The notes under the pieces: generated by a model
The model's input: only the letters and a program-made list of their open reading frames with translations
Told to the model about the DNA's origin: nothing
The model's database searches: none
Translations under genes and position numbers: made by a program
Shown here: positions 58,010 through 64,000 of the stretch, in pieces
Position numbering within the stretch: position 1 is the stretch's first letter
Layout of the letters: each line of letters begins with the position of its first letter
NCBI RefSeq assembly: GCF_019468565.1
Contig: NZ_CP080521.1
Location: forward strand, 8,308,001-8,372,000
DNA: 64,000 nt
Source of the DNA: Pseudonocardia sp. DSM 110487
GTDB taxonomy: Bacteria > Actinomycetota > Actinomycetes > Mycobacteriales > Pseudonocardiaceae
Direction of reading: 5' to 3'

Positions 58010-58339
58010 TCATCGGTCGGGGCCGTCGCCGTTCCGCGCTCCGATCCGCGCCTCGAGCTCGGCGATCCGCGTGCGAGCAGCGCTCAGCTCGTCCTGCAGC
58101 GCGACGATCCTGGCCGCCGCGTCGAGGTTCAGCCCTTCGTCGAACAGGGCGCGCATCCGCGTGGCCAGCACCAGCTGTCGCCGCGAGTAGCGCCGGTGGC
58201 CACCGCCGGAGCGAACCGGGATGAGGACGCCCGCTGCGTCCAGGCTGCGCAGGAAGGCAGGCTGCACGTCGAGCAGCTCAGCCGCCTGCCCCATCGTCAT
58301 CGCGGGGTAGTCCTCGTCGTCGAGCTGGTCGACACCCAC
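58010..58339 (-). CDS. MerR-family regulator, HspR-like
   Basis: A 109-residue regulator. The HTH and wing are TMGQAAELLDVQPAFLRSLDAAGVLIPVRSGGGHRRYSRRQLVLATRMRALFDEGLNLDAAARIVALQDEL, followed by a coiled coil (ELSAARTRIAELEARIG). The HRRYSRRQL wing and the GLNLDAAARIVAL helix are as in HspR, repressor of heat-shock genes, and the gene lies next to hsp20. GTG 58339 is taken with GGAGGGGG eight bases upstream. Its 5' leader contains a strong hairpin (58367-58391). Confidence 0.87.
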   Translation of the reverse strand: MGVDQLDDEDYPAMTMGQAAELLDVQPAFLRSLDAAGVLIPVRSGGGHRRYSRRQLVLATRMRALFDEGLNLDAAARIVALQDELSAARTRIAELEARIGARNGDGPDR

Positions 58340-58366
58340 CGGAGAACCCCCTCCCCGCACACGACC

Positions 58367-58391
58367 GGGCCCGGTCGTGGAGACCGGGCCC
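58367..58391 (-). promoter_or_regulatory. leader hairpin of the MerR/HspR-like gene
   Basis: GGGCCCGGTC (58367-58376) and GACCGGGCCC (58382-58391) form a perfect 10-bp stem with a 5-base loop, 28 bases before the start codon. A TATACC hexamer (58415-58410 on the minus strand) just upstream may be the -10. The stem could act as an attenuator or a temperature-responsive element. The remaining bases 58416-58600 show nothing further. Confidence 0.5.
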
Positions 58392-58600
58392 GTGGATCAA
58401 CATGACAACGGTATAGATGATCTCGATGCTCGACTGCCGTCCAGGCGACCACCTCCCGAGTCACTCGACTTCCATCGGAAGCTCGTGCAACACCAAAAAC
58501 TGTAGTTCCGGCTGGAGATGGGGTCAAGCAGCTACGCCAGAAAACATGGTCCGTCCCTCGACCCGCTCCGCCTGCGGTCACCGTCACCAGGCGGTAGGGA

Positions 58601-59023
58601 TCAGTCCTCCGCGCCCTCCCGGTCCTCGAGACCAACGGCCTTCCGCAGCTCCATGCGGTCGTCGCGCAGCTCGGGGTGGTCGGCGGCGAGCTTCTCCATC
58701 AGGTCCGACAGCCCCTCCGCGATGGCGTTCAGCTTCTTCTGCGACGCGTCGTCGGCGCGCTTCTGCGTGTTCTGCAGCAGCGCCACCAGCAGGAACGTCA
58801 CGATCGTCGTGGCGGTGTTGATGATCAACTGCCACGTGTCGATGCTGGGCAGCACCACGAAGGACGGCGCCCAGAGCACGACGAGCAGCACGCAGAACAT
58901 GAAGAACCACGGCCGGGAGACGAACTCGTTCACCGCCGACGCGAAGCGGTCGAAGATCGACAGCTTCCCCGTCACATCCGACGGCATCTCGCCGTCGTGT
59001 TTCCGCACCTCAGTGGCCGTCAT
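58601..59023 (-). CDS. low-affinity iron permease family protein
   Basis: A 140-residue protein of PF04120: FDRFASAVNEFVSRPWFFMFCVLLVVLWAPSFVVLPSIDTWQLIINTATTIVTFLLVALLQNTQKRADDASQKKLNAIAEGLSDLM. Two hydrophobic helices are joined by SFVVLPSIDTWQLIINTATT, and the conserved LLQNTQKRxDxAxQxKLxxI segment is diagnostic. Despite the family name, iron transport has been shown only for distant yeast Fet4; the bacterial members are uncharacterised. GGAGG lies six bases before the ATG. It is divergent from the ArsR-like gene. Confidence 0.88.
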   Translation of the reverse strand: MTATEVRKHDGEMPSDVTGKLSIFDRFASAVNEFVSRPWFFMFCVLLVVLWAPSFVVLPSIDTWQLIINTATTIVTFLLVALLQNTQKRADDASQKKLNAIAEGLSDLMEKLAADHPELRDDRMELRKAVGLEDREGAED

Positions 59024-59070
59024 CGCCGCCTCCGTTCCTCCGCGCCGATGATCGGGACTACCCGGACCCG

Positions 59071-59096
59071 TTGACAAGTAACTCTTTTACGTAAAA
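59071..59096 (+). promoter_or_regulatory. promoter and palindromic operator of the ArsR-like gene
   Basis: TTGACA (59071-59076) is a consensus -35. The perfect 12-bp palindrome TTTTACGTAAAA (59085-59096) fills the spacer and the expected -10 region, so a bound repressor would block polymerase. This is an AT-rich island in GC-rich DNA, ending 12 bases before the ATG. Confidence 0.65.
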
Positions 59097-59108
59097 ACTC
59101 TCTTCATC

Positions 59109-59669
59109 ATGAAGGAGCTGTTGTTGGTCGACCGGTTCGACCAGGCGGAGGCGCTCTTCAAACCGCAACGGGTCGAGGTGCTGCGTCAGCTGGCCGAACC
59201 GCGCTCGTGTACGCAGGTGGGCGCCGTGCTCGGGCAGTCGGCGCAGCGCGTCTACTACCACGTGCAGCGGCTGCGGGATGCCGGCCTGATCGACCGGGTG
59301 GACGAGCGCCGCGTCCACGGCATCTCCGAGGGCATCTACCAGGCGGTCGCACGCTCGTACTGGCTCTCCCCGCGCCTTGTCGGCCCGATCGGCGGACGTG
59401 GCGCGCAGGACCAGCTGAGTCTCGGCTACCTGCTGAACCTCGTCGAGGACGTGCAGACCGACCTCGTGCGGCTGGAGGGCCGCCCCGTCGGCGATCTCTC
59501 CACGCTCGGCGTCTCGGGCGAGATCCGGTTGCCTCCCGGCGCCCGCAAGGCGTTCCTCGACGACCTGCGCTCGACGCTCCAGGACCTGTTCGCACGCCAC
59601 GGCGGCAGCGAAGGCGAGGTGTTCCGGCTCGCCGTGGCCTGTTACCTCAAGGAGGCCCACGATGAGTGA
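59109..59669 (+). CDS. ArsR-like winged-helix regulator
   Basis: A 186-residue regulator. The winged helix FKPQRVEVLRQLAEPRSCTQVGAVLGQSAQRVYYHVQRLRDAGLIDRVDERRVHGISEGIYQAVARSYWLSP is of the HTH_20/ArsR type, with no cysteine metal site. The C-terminal half (LSLGYLLNLVEDVQTDLVRLEG and ARKAFLDDLRSTLQDLFARHG) is helical. Its gene overlaps the SRPBCC gene by eight bases, the usual pairing of ArsR regulators with AHSA1/SRPBCC partners. It has a palindromic operator over its own promoter, so autoregulation is likely. No strong ribosome site is seen before the ATG. Confidence 0.88.
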   Translation: MKELLLVDRFDQAEALFKPQRVEVLRQLAEPRSCTQVGAVLGQSAQRVYYHVQRLRDAGLIDRVDERRVHGISEGIYQAVARSYWLSPRLVGPIGGRGAQDQLSLGYLLNLVEDVQTDLVRLEGRPVGDLSTLGVSGEIRLPPGARKAFLDDLRSTLQDLFARHGGSEGEVFRLAVACYLKEAHDE

Positions 59670-60555
59670 CCCGACCACTGCCGAAGGCACGCACGTGCTC
59701 GGCCTGCAGGCCCGGCTCCCGGTACCTTCGGCCACCGCGTTCCACGCGCTCACCGACCCGCCTTCCCTGCGGGAGTGGCTCGCGGACGAGGCGGACGTCG
59801 ATCTCGACGCCGGACACTTCGAGTTCTGGGGTCGCCGCGTCCCGCAGGGCGAGCGGGGGCGGCACCGCCTCGTCACGGCGGAACCGGACCACCTGCTCGC
59901 GTTCACGTGGACGCTCGACGGGATCGAGACGGAGGTCCGGATCGAGCTGGCGCCCGCCGGTGAGCACACGGCGCTGGCCCTGCGCCAGTACCGGATGCCG
60001 ACGCTCGACGAGCTGATGGCCCCGCAGGGCCGCCGGGACGGCCGGCATTCCATGCACACGTTCTGGGGCCTCGCGCTCGTCGAACTCGCCGAGCACCTCG
60101 CCGGGCGCGCACCCACCCTGCGCGCCGACTTCGACCCCGACCGGTCCCGCGAGATCCGCGCGGAGCTCGACATCGCCGCCCCGCCGGAGCGCGTCTTCGC
60201 ATCGCTCGTCGAGCCCGCGCAGGTGGAGCGCTGGTTCGGCTGGGCACCCGAGATCGACCCCCGGCTCGGCGGGCGGATCTCGTTCGGGCTCGACGGCGAG
60301 ATCAGCGAGTTCGAGCCGGGCGAGATGCTCGTCTACGCCGACGGGGCGGGTGCGGTCGTGCGGTGGGAGCTCGCCGGCTCAGGAGGCGGAACGCACCTGA
60401 CGTTCGTGCAGAGCGGGTTCGGCGCCGACGAACTCGACAGCGCGGCCCAGCACGAGGCCGGGTGGCTCGCGGGCCTCGCCGAGCTGCGTCGCATGCACGA
60501 ACTCGGCGCGGACTGGACTCCGGTGAGCACCGACCTACCGGAGGAACGCGAGTGA
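59662..60555 (+). CDS. two-domain SRPBCC (AHSA1-like) protein
   Basis: A 297-residue protein with two START-like domains. Domain 1 (residues ~10-135): LQARLPVPSATAFHALTDPPSLREWLADEADVDLDAGHFEFWGRRVPQGERGRHRLV, ending in HTFWGLALVELAEHL. Domain 2 (~165-285): IRAELDIAAPPERVFASLVEPAQVERWFGWAPEIDPRLGGRISFGLDGEI, ending in HEAGWLAGLAELRRM. They bind hydrophobic ligands or serve as Hsp90 co-chaperone-like proteins in other groups. AAGGAGG precedes the ATG. It is coupled to the ArsR-like regulator. Confidence 0.87.
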   Translation: MSDPTTAEGTHVLGLQARLPVPSATAFHALTDPPSLREWLADEADVDLDAGHFEFWGRRVPQGERGRHRLVTAEPDHLLAFTWTLDGIETEVRIELAPAGEHTALALRQYRMPTLDELMAPQGRRDGRHSMHTFWGLALVELAEHLAGRAPTLRADFDPDRSREIRAELDIAAPPERVFASLVEPAQVERWFGWAPEIDPRLGGRISFGLDGEISEFEPGEMLVYADGAGAVVRWELAGSGGGTHLTFVQSGFGADELDSAAQHEAGWLAGLAELRRMHELGADWTPVSTDLPEERE

Positions 60556-60996
60556 TCAGTTACCGACCGGCGCCGCCGCGGCCAATCCCGTGACCATGCC
60601 GCGGAAGATCCGGGTCAGCGCGATCCGGTAGATCCAGCCCGTGCCGGGGCGACCGGGGAAGAACGTCGCGCTCCACCGGATGTGCGTGCCCGTCCCGGCC
60701 GGGGTCAGCTCGACGACGGCTCGGTAGTCGCGCAACGGCAGCCCGGAGAGCAGCGTGTAGCTCAGCCTGCCGGTCGGTTCCCGCTCCACGATCTCCTCCC
60801 GGACACAGTGGCGACCCGTGACGAACCGCGCAATGCCACCGAGCGCGTCCGGGTTGCCGCCCTCGCCGAGCCGCTCCGCGGTGTGCGACCCGAGGGGCGA
60901 CCACGACGGCCACGTGGACCGGTCGGAGAGCAACGCCCAGACCTCCTCAGGCGACGCCTCGGTCGTCGTCTCTGCGGCGATGCGCTGGATCCTCAT
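60556..60996 (-). CDS. SRPBCC family (polyketide cyclase-like) protein
   Basis: A 146-residue START-fold protein: IAAETTTEASPEEVWALLSDRSTWPSWSPLGSHTAERLGEGGNPDALGGIARFVTGRHCVREEIVEREPTGRLSYTLLSGLPLRDYRAVVELTPAGTGTHIRWSATFF. It binds a hydrophobic ligand. It overlaps the TetR gene (ATGA) so both are one operon, with the TetR first. It is convergent with the ArsR-SRPBCC pair with adjoining stop codons, so two regulator-SRPBCC operons meet tail to tail. Confidence 0.87.
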   Translation of the reverse strand: MRIQRIAAETTTEASPEEVWALLSDRSTWPSWSPLGSHTAERLGEGGNPDALGGIARFVTGRHCVREEIVEREPTGRLSYTLLSGLPLRDYRAVVELTPAGTGTHIRWSATFFPGRPGTGWIYRIALTRIFRGMVTGLAAAAPVGN

Positions 60997-61544
60997 GTCA
61001 CCCTCCCGATGAACAGCTCGACGGCCTCGTCCGCGCCCGCGCGGTCACCCGTGGCCAGCAGGTCGAGCAGCAGCCCGCGGACGGCCGCAAGGCCGAGCCG
61101 GGCGGTGGCCCGCGCCTCGTCGGCGGGTAGCCCGCGGTCGACGAGGAGCGCGCTGAGCTGGCCGAGCCATGCCGGGACGACCCAGGTCAGCATCGGCGCC
61201 GCGCCCGGGTCGCCCTGCAGCGCGCGGCCGTACAGCTCGAAGAAGAGCCGCTCGTGCGGGTGCAGGCGGGGATCGGCCACGCGCTCCCACATGCGCCGGG
61301 ACAGGTCTGCCACCGACGCGTCAGGGTCGGCGGCGAGCTCGGCCATCGCGGCGCGCTGCTGCTCCTCGACGCTGCGCACGATCGCGAGCAGGAGCCCGTC
61401 CCGGGACCCGAAGTGGTAGATCAGCATCCGGTGGCTGGTGCCGATCGCCGACGCGATGCCGCGCAGGGTGGCACCGCCGAGGCCGTGCCCGGCAAGGTGG
61501 GTGATCGCCGACGACAGCAGCGCCGCCTTCGCGTCCCCCTCCAC
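60993..61544 (-). CDS. TetR-family regulator
   Basis: A 183-residue TetR repressor. The HTH is LLSSAITHLAGHGLGGATLRGIASAIGTSHRMLIYHFGSRDGLLLAIVRSVEEQQ. The effector domain (ERLFFELYGRALQGDPGAAPMLTWVVPAWLGQLSALLVDRGLP) is helical. It is the first gene of an operon with the SRPBCC gene. A perfect palindrome (61554-61569) nine bases before the start codon is its likely operator. Confidence 0.92.
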   Translation of the reverse strand: MEGDAKAALLSSAITHLAGHGLGGATLRGIASAIGTSHRMLIYHFGSRDGLLLAIVRSVEEQQRAAMAELAADPDASVADLSRRMWERVADPRLHPHERLFFELYGRALQGDPGAAPMLTWVVPAWLGQLSALLVDRGLPADEARATARLGLAAVRGLLLDLLATGDRAGADEAVELFIGRVT

Positions 61545-61553
61545 GGAGGCGAC

Positions 61554-61569
61554 TGTACCACTTGGTACA
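61554..61569. promoter_or_regulatory. TetR operator palindrome
   Basis: TGTACCA-CT-TGGTACA, a perfect 7-2-7 inverted repeat, ends 9 bases upstream of the TetR start. Size and position fit autorepression. Confidence 0.65.
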
Positions 61570-61579
61570 CCCCTCCGGT

Positions 61580-61622
61580 GGTCGAGTAGGGACGGCGCCC
61601 CCAGCGCCTCCGCTACTCGACC
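61580..61622 (-). terminator. nested hairpin after the dehydrogenase gene
   Basis: GGTCGAGTAG (61580-61589) pairs with CTACTCGACC (61613-61622), enclosing GGCGC-CCCCA-GCGCC (61594-61608). It lies 13 bases after the stop of the minus-strand Gfo/Idh gene and just before the TetR promoter, so it may insulate the two operons. Confidence 0.6.
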
Positions 61623-61634
61623 GGCGAGGGACGG

Positions 61635-62756
61635 CTATGGCGCCGGGACGTTCACCGCCGCGAGCACATCCGCCACCCGGACCGGGGCGCCGGTGCGGGC
61701 CGACTCGTAGACCGCCTGCACGGTGGCCAGCGCGAGCAGGGCGTCGTCGAGCGTGACGCCGGGGCGGCGGCCGGTGCGGATCGCCTCGACGATGTCGCGG
61801 TACTGCCGCGCGTGGCCGGTGAACATCGGGCCATGGGCCGGATCGGCCTCCTCATCGGCGGGCAGGACGAGCGCGGTCTGGTCGGAGCGGTCGCCCTTGT
61901 CGGCGCTGACCCCCGCGTCCCCCGCGGCCTCGGCGGACGCCAACTCCTTGCTGTGGAAGTAGCGGAGCCGGTCGTCGTCGATCACGGCGGAGCCGGCGTC
62001 GCCCAGCACCTGCAGCCGGACGGAGAGGCCGGGGTAGGCGGCCGTGGTGGCGTGCAGGGTGGCCAGCGCGCCGGACTCGAACCGCACGACCGCGGCCACC
62101 GTGTCCTCCACCTCGACCCGCTCGTGCGCGAGGAGCCCGGTCTGCGCCGTCACCTCGACCGGCGTGCCGAGGAACCACAGCAGCAGGTCGACGGTGTGCA
62201 CGCCCTGGTTCATCAGCGCGCCGCCACCGTCGAGCTCCCACGTGCCCCGCCACGCGCCGGAGTCGTAGTAGGACTGGCTGCGCCACCAGGACACCGTCGC
62301 GACGGCCGATGTGATCCGGCCGAACCGGCCCGCGCTGATCGCGTCGCGCACCACGACGCTCGCCGGGTCGAAGCGGTGCTGGCTGATCACCGTGACCACG
62401 GTGCCCTCGGGCGCCGCCGCTGCGGCCGCCGCGATCGGCGCTGCCGCCTCGACCGTGACGTCGACCGGCTTCTCCACCACGACGTGGCGGCCCGCCTGCA
62501 GGGCGGCCACGGCGATCTGCGCGTGCGCCCCGCTCGGCACGCAGATCGCCACCGCGTCGACGTCGTCACGGGCCAGTGCCGCGTCCAGCGAGGTGGTGAC
62601 CGGCGTGGCGCCGCCGAGCCGCGCGGCGACGGAGTCGGCCGCGGCGATGTCCGGGTCCACCAGCACGCTCACCGCGGTGTCCGGATCCGCCGCGAGCACC
62701 TCGGCGTGCAGCGTGCCGATGACCCCGCAGCCGACGACCGCGAACCGCACCGTCAC
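61635..62756 (-). CDS. Gfo/Idh/MocA-family NAD(P)-dependent dehydrogenase
   Basis: A 373-residue sugar or inositol dehydrogenase. The Rossmann motif is VRFAVVGCGVIGTLHAEVLAADPD, the conserved lysine is in HVVVEKPVDVTVEAA, and the C-terminal domain has WRGTWELDGGGALMNQGVHTVDLLLWFLGTPVEVTAQTG with the catalytic-region GVHTVDLL. GTG 62756 was taken because it overlaps the isomerase stop (GTGA). Paired with a TIM-barrel isomerase it likely acts in catabolism of a cyclitol or uncommon sugar; no transporter is adjacent. The long open frame upstream is overlap only. Confidence 0.9.
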   Translation of the reverse strand: MTVRFAVVGCGVIGTLHAEVLAADPDTAVSVLVDPDIAAADSVAARLGGATPVTTSLDAALARDDVDAVAICVPSGAHAQIAVAALQAGRHVVVEKPVDVTVEAAAPIAAAAAAAPEGTVVTVISQHRFDPASVVVRDAISAGRFGRITSAVATVSWWRSQSYYDSGAWRGTWELDGGGALMNQGVHTVDLLLWFLGTPVEVTAQTGLLAHERVEVEDTVAAVVRFESGALATLHATTAAYPGLSVRLQVLGDAGSAVIDDDRLRYFHSKELASAEAAGDAGVSADKGDRSDQTALVLPADEEADPAHGPMFTGHARQYRDIVEAIRTGRRPGVTLDDALLALATVQAVYESARTGAPVRVADVLAAVNVPAP

Positions 62757-63580
62757 CGGTACTCCACCCCCACCTTGTCGAGGATCGCCGTGAACGCGAC
62801 GGTCGCCCGCCGGAAGTGGTGCTCGCCGGAGAACCCGCCGAGCGAACCCGCGGTGGCCAGGTGCGGCTCCATCGAGCAGAACCCGTCGTAGCCGTCGGCG
62901 ACGAGCGCCCGCACGGTGGCCTCGACCTCGCCGTCGCCCTCGCCCGCCGGCACGACAGTGCCGTCGGCCAGCAGCGCGTCCTTCACCTGCAGGTACTCCA
63001 GGTGCGGGCGCAGGCTCTCGTAACCCTCGGTGAACGGGGTGACACCCACCTGCACGAAGTTGGCCGGGTCCCACGCCAGCCGCAGCTTCGGCGAACCGAC
63101 CGACTCCAGGATGTCGAGGCAGCGCTGCGGGGTGTCGCCGTAGATCTCCTTCTCGTTCTCGTGCAGCAGCACGACGTCGTGCCCATCGGCCTCGGCGGCG
63201 AGCGCGGCCATCCGGCGCAGCACCTCGTCGCGGTGCGCCGACGGGTCGTCACCCTTCGGGATGAAGAAGGAGAACAGCCGGATGTAGGGCGCCTGCAGCA
63301 CCTCGGCGACGTGCAGGGCGCGGCGCATCCGCACCAGGTGGGCGTCGAAGTCGTCGAGCACCCCGATCTTGCCGATCGGCGAGCCGACCGATGAGGTGCC
63401 GATGCCGGCGCTCTCGAGCGTCGCCCGCACCTTCTCCAGCTGGTCGTCGTCGAGGTCGAGGACGTTCGTATCCCACGCGCTGCGGAACTCGATGTGGCGG
63501 ATCCCGAGGTCGGTGAGCACCCGGCACTGCTCGTCCAGGTCGGGGGAGATCTCGTCGGCGAAGCCGGAGAGGGTCCACAT
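62753..63580 (-). CDS. sugar phosphate isomerase/epimerase (AP_endonuc_2 TIM barrel)
   Basis: A 275-residue xylose-isomerase-like TIM barrel: LSGFADEISPDLDEQCRVLTDLGIRHIEFRSAWDTNVLDL, VVLLHENEKEIYGDTPQRCLDILESV (metal-ligand Glu), LRLAWDPANFVQVG and LEYLQVKDALLADGTVVPAGEGDGEV, DGFCSMEPHL. These residues fit the divalent-metal site of IolE/IolI/Hyi-like enzymes. It overlaps the dehydrogenase by four bases and leads the operon. GGGAG lies ten bases before the ATG. The substrate is not determined. Confidence 0.88.
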   Translation of the reverse strand: MWTLSGFADEISPDLDEQCRVLTDLGIRHIEFRSAWDTNVLDLDDDQLEKVRATLESAGIGTSSVGSPIGKIGVLDDFDAHLVRMRRALHVAEVLQAPYIRLFSFFIPKGDDPSAHRDEVLRRMAALAAEADGHDVVLLHENEKEIYGDTPQRCLDILESVGSPKLRLAWDPANFVQVGVTPFTEGYESLRPHLEYLQVKDALLADGTVVPAGEGDGEVEATVRALVADGYDGFCSMEPHLATAGSLGGFSGEHHFRRATVAFTAILDKVGVEYR

Positions 63581-63683
63581 ACTGCTGCACTCCCGTCTGA
63601 GCGCCGTTCGATCGGGGCGCCCGACGACTGAGCGTAGTCGGCGGCGGTGGCGGCGCTTGCCTTTCGGGCATCGCGGGTAGGCG

Positions 63684-64000
63684 ATGGCCATGGCCTCGAC
63701 AGCTCCAGGAACGGCACCGCCGCGCCCCCGTCCACGGGTCGTGATCGTCGGAGGGGGGTTCGCCGGCCACGGCGCCGCGCGGTCGCTCGCGAAACGGGCA
63801 GGCGACACGGCCGAGATCGTTCTGATCAACCCCACCGACTACTTCCTCTACCTGCCGCTGCTGCCGGAGGTCGCGGCAGGCGTGATCGACCCGCGCCGGA
63901 TCACGGTGCCGCTGGCCGCCACCCTGCCCGGCGTGCGGGTGGTGCTCGGGGAGGTCGACAGGGCCGACCTCGACGCGCGCCGGGTCGCGTGGACCGACCC
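63684..64000 (+). CDS. NDH-2-like NAD(P)/FAD oxidoreductase, 5' part (cut by window end)
   Basis: The frame from ATG 63684 stays open to the last base and gives MAMASTAPGTAPPRPRPRVV, then the FAD-binding motif VIVGGGFAGHGAARSLAKRAG, EIVLINPTDYFLYLPLLPEVAAGVIDPRRITVPLAATLPGVRVVLGEVDRADLDARRVAW. The YFLYLPLLPEVAAG segment after the second beta strand is typical of type II NADH dehydrogenases (Ndh) and related flavoproteins feeding the quinone pool. About 105 residues are visible. It is divergent from the isomerase gene with a 103-base gap. Confidence 0.85.
   Translation, partial: MAMASTAPGTAPPRPRPRVVIVGGGFAGHGAARSLAKRAGDTAEIVLINPTDYFLYLPLLPEVAAGVIDPRRITVPLAATLPGVRVVLGEVDRADLDARRVAWTD

Overview
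The window is GC-rich (about 70-73 percent by eye), uses GTG starts heavily and is packed with short, often translationally coupled operons. The gene families point to an actinobacterium of the Pseudonocardia/Pseudonocardiaceae type: two DUF574-type SAM methyltransferases, F420-type enzymes, a gyl-like glycerol regulon under an IclR regulator, ESX-type (WXG100/PPE-like) exported proteins with a DUF3558 lipoprotein, and an IdeR/DtxR-like iron box. This taxonomic placement is inference; there is no rRNA gene in the window.

Layout. 1-4.2 kb: two tandem GT39-type membrane glycosyltransferases (the first cut by the window edge) and a FadD-like acyl-CoA ligase. 4.2-7.3 kb: a sucrase/ferredoxin-like protein behind an iron-box-like site, then a coupled pair of bacterial-PH membrane proteins. 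7.3-11.6 kb: SAM methyltransferase, manganese catalase, HerA-like DUF853 ATPase (all minus strand) and oligoribonuclease. 11.6-13.4 kb: tRNA-His and tRNA-Lys, a two-copy hairpin-bearing direct repeat, and a complete IS30-family element that has split a palindromic repeat exactly at its centre. 13.4-19.2 kb: a fused DinB-like/SnoaL-like protein, a CUT2-type sugar ABC operon, and a TetR-methyltransferase-F420 enzyme operon. 19.2-24.3 kb: PIG-V-like mannosyltransferase, TerC, a second sucrase/ferredoxin-like protein, App1-like phosphatase, HAD hydrolase. 24.3-24.8 kb: a gene-free block of stacked palindromes holding the intact copy of the repeat that IS30 split. 24.8-26.9 kb: second DUF574 methyltransferase and a lone substrate-binding lipoprotein.

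26.9-33.5 kb is a complete glycerol utilisation locus: IclR regulator and one glycerol kinase on the minus strand, and aquaglyceroporin, second glycerol kinase and glycerol-3-phosphate dehydrogenase on the plus strand, with a promoter and dyad operator between them. 33.6-36.2 kb carries a tiny protein built from a repeated motif, a beta-rich hypothetical, a flavin monooxygenase and a Uma2-type nuclease. 36.3-38.9 kb is a small ESX-substrate-like module. 39-43.7 kb has a PadR-MFS efflux pair, DUF3040, PhnB-like and sulfatase-like genes. 43.7-48.8 kb has a small conserved protein, an atypical arginase-family enzyme, a NarL-type two-component system followed by operator-like repeats and a small membrane protein, and an amino-acid permease. 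48.8-52.4 kb has a NfeD-SPFH-YihY-PPOX minus-strand run and a RibD-like reductase. 52.4-55.5 kb is an OmpR-type two-component system coupled to a TAXI-type binding lipoprotein.

55.5-56.06 kb is a 550-base non-coding block rich in perfect hairpins upstream of a non-canonical Nramp transporter. 57.4-58.4 kb has a small heat-shock protein and a MerR/HspR-like regulator facing each other. 58.6-61.5 kb has a low-affinity iron permease family protein, an ArsR-like regulator with its SRPBCC partner, and a TetR-SRPBCC pair with a perfect operator. 61.6-64 kb has a coupled Gfo/Idh dehydrogenase and TIM-barrel isomerase (sugar or inositol-type catabolism) and the start of an NDH-2-like flavoprotein cut by the window end.
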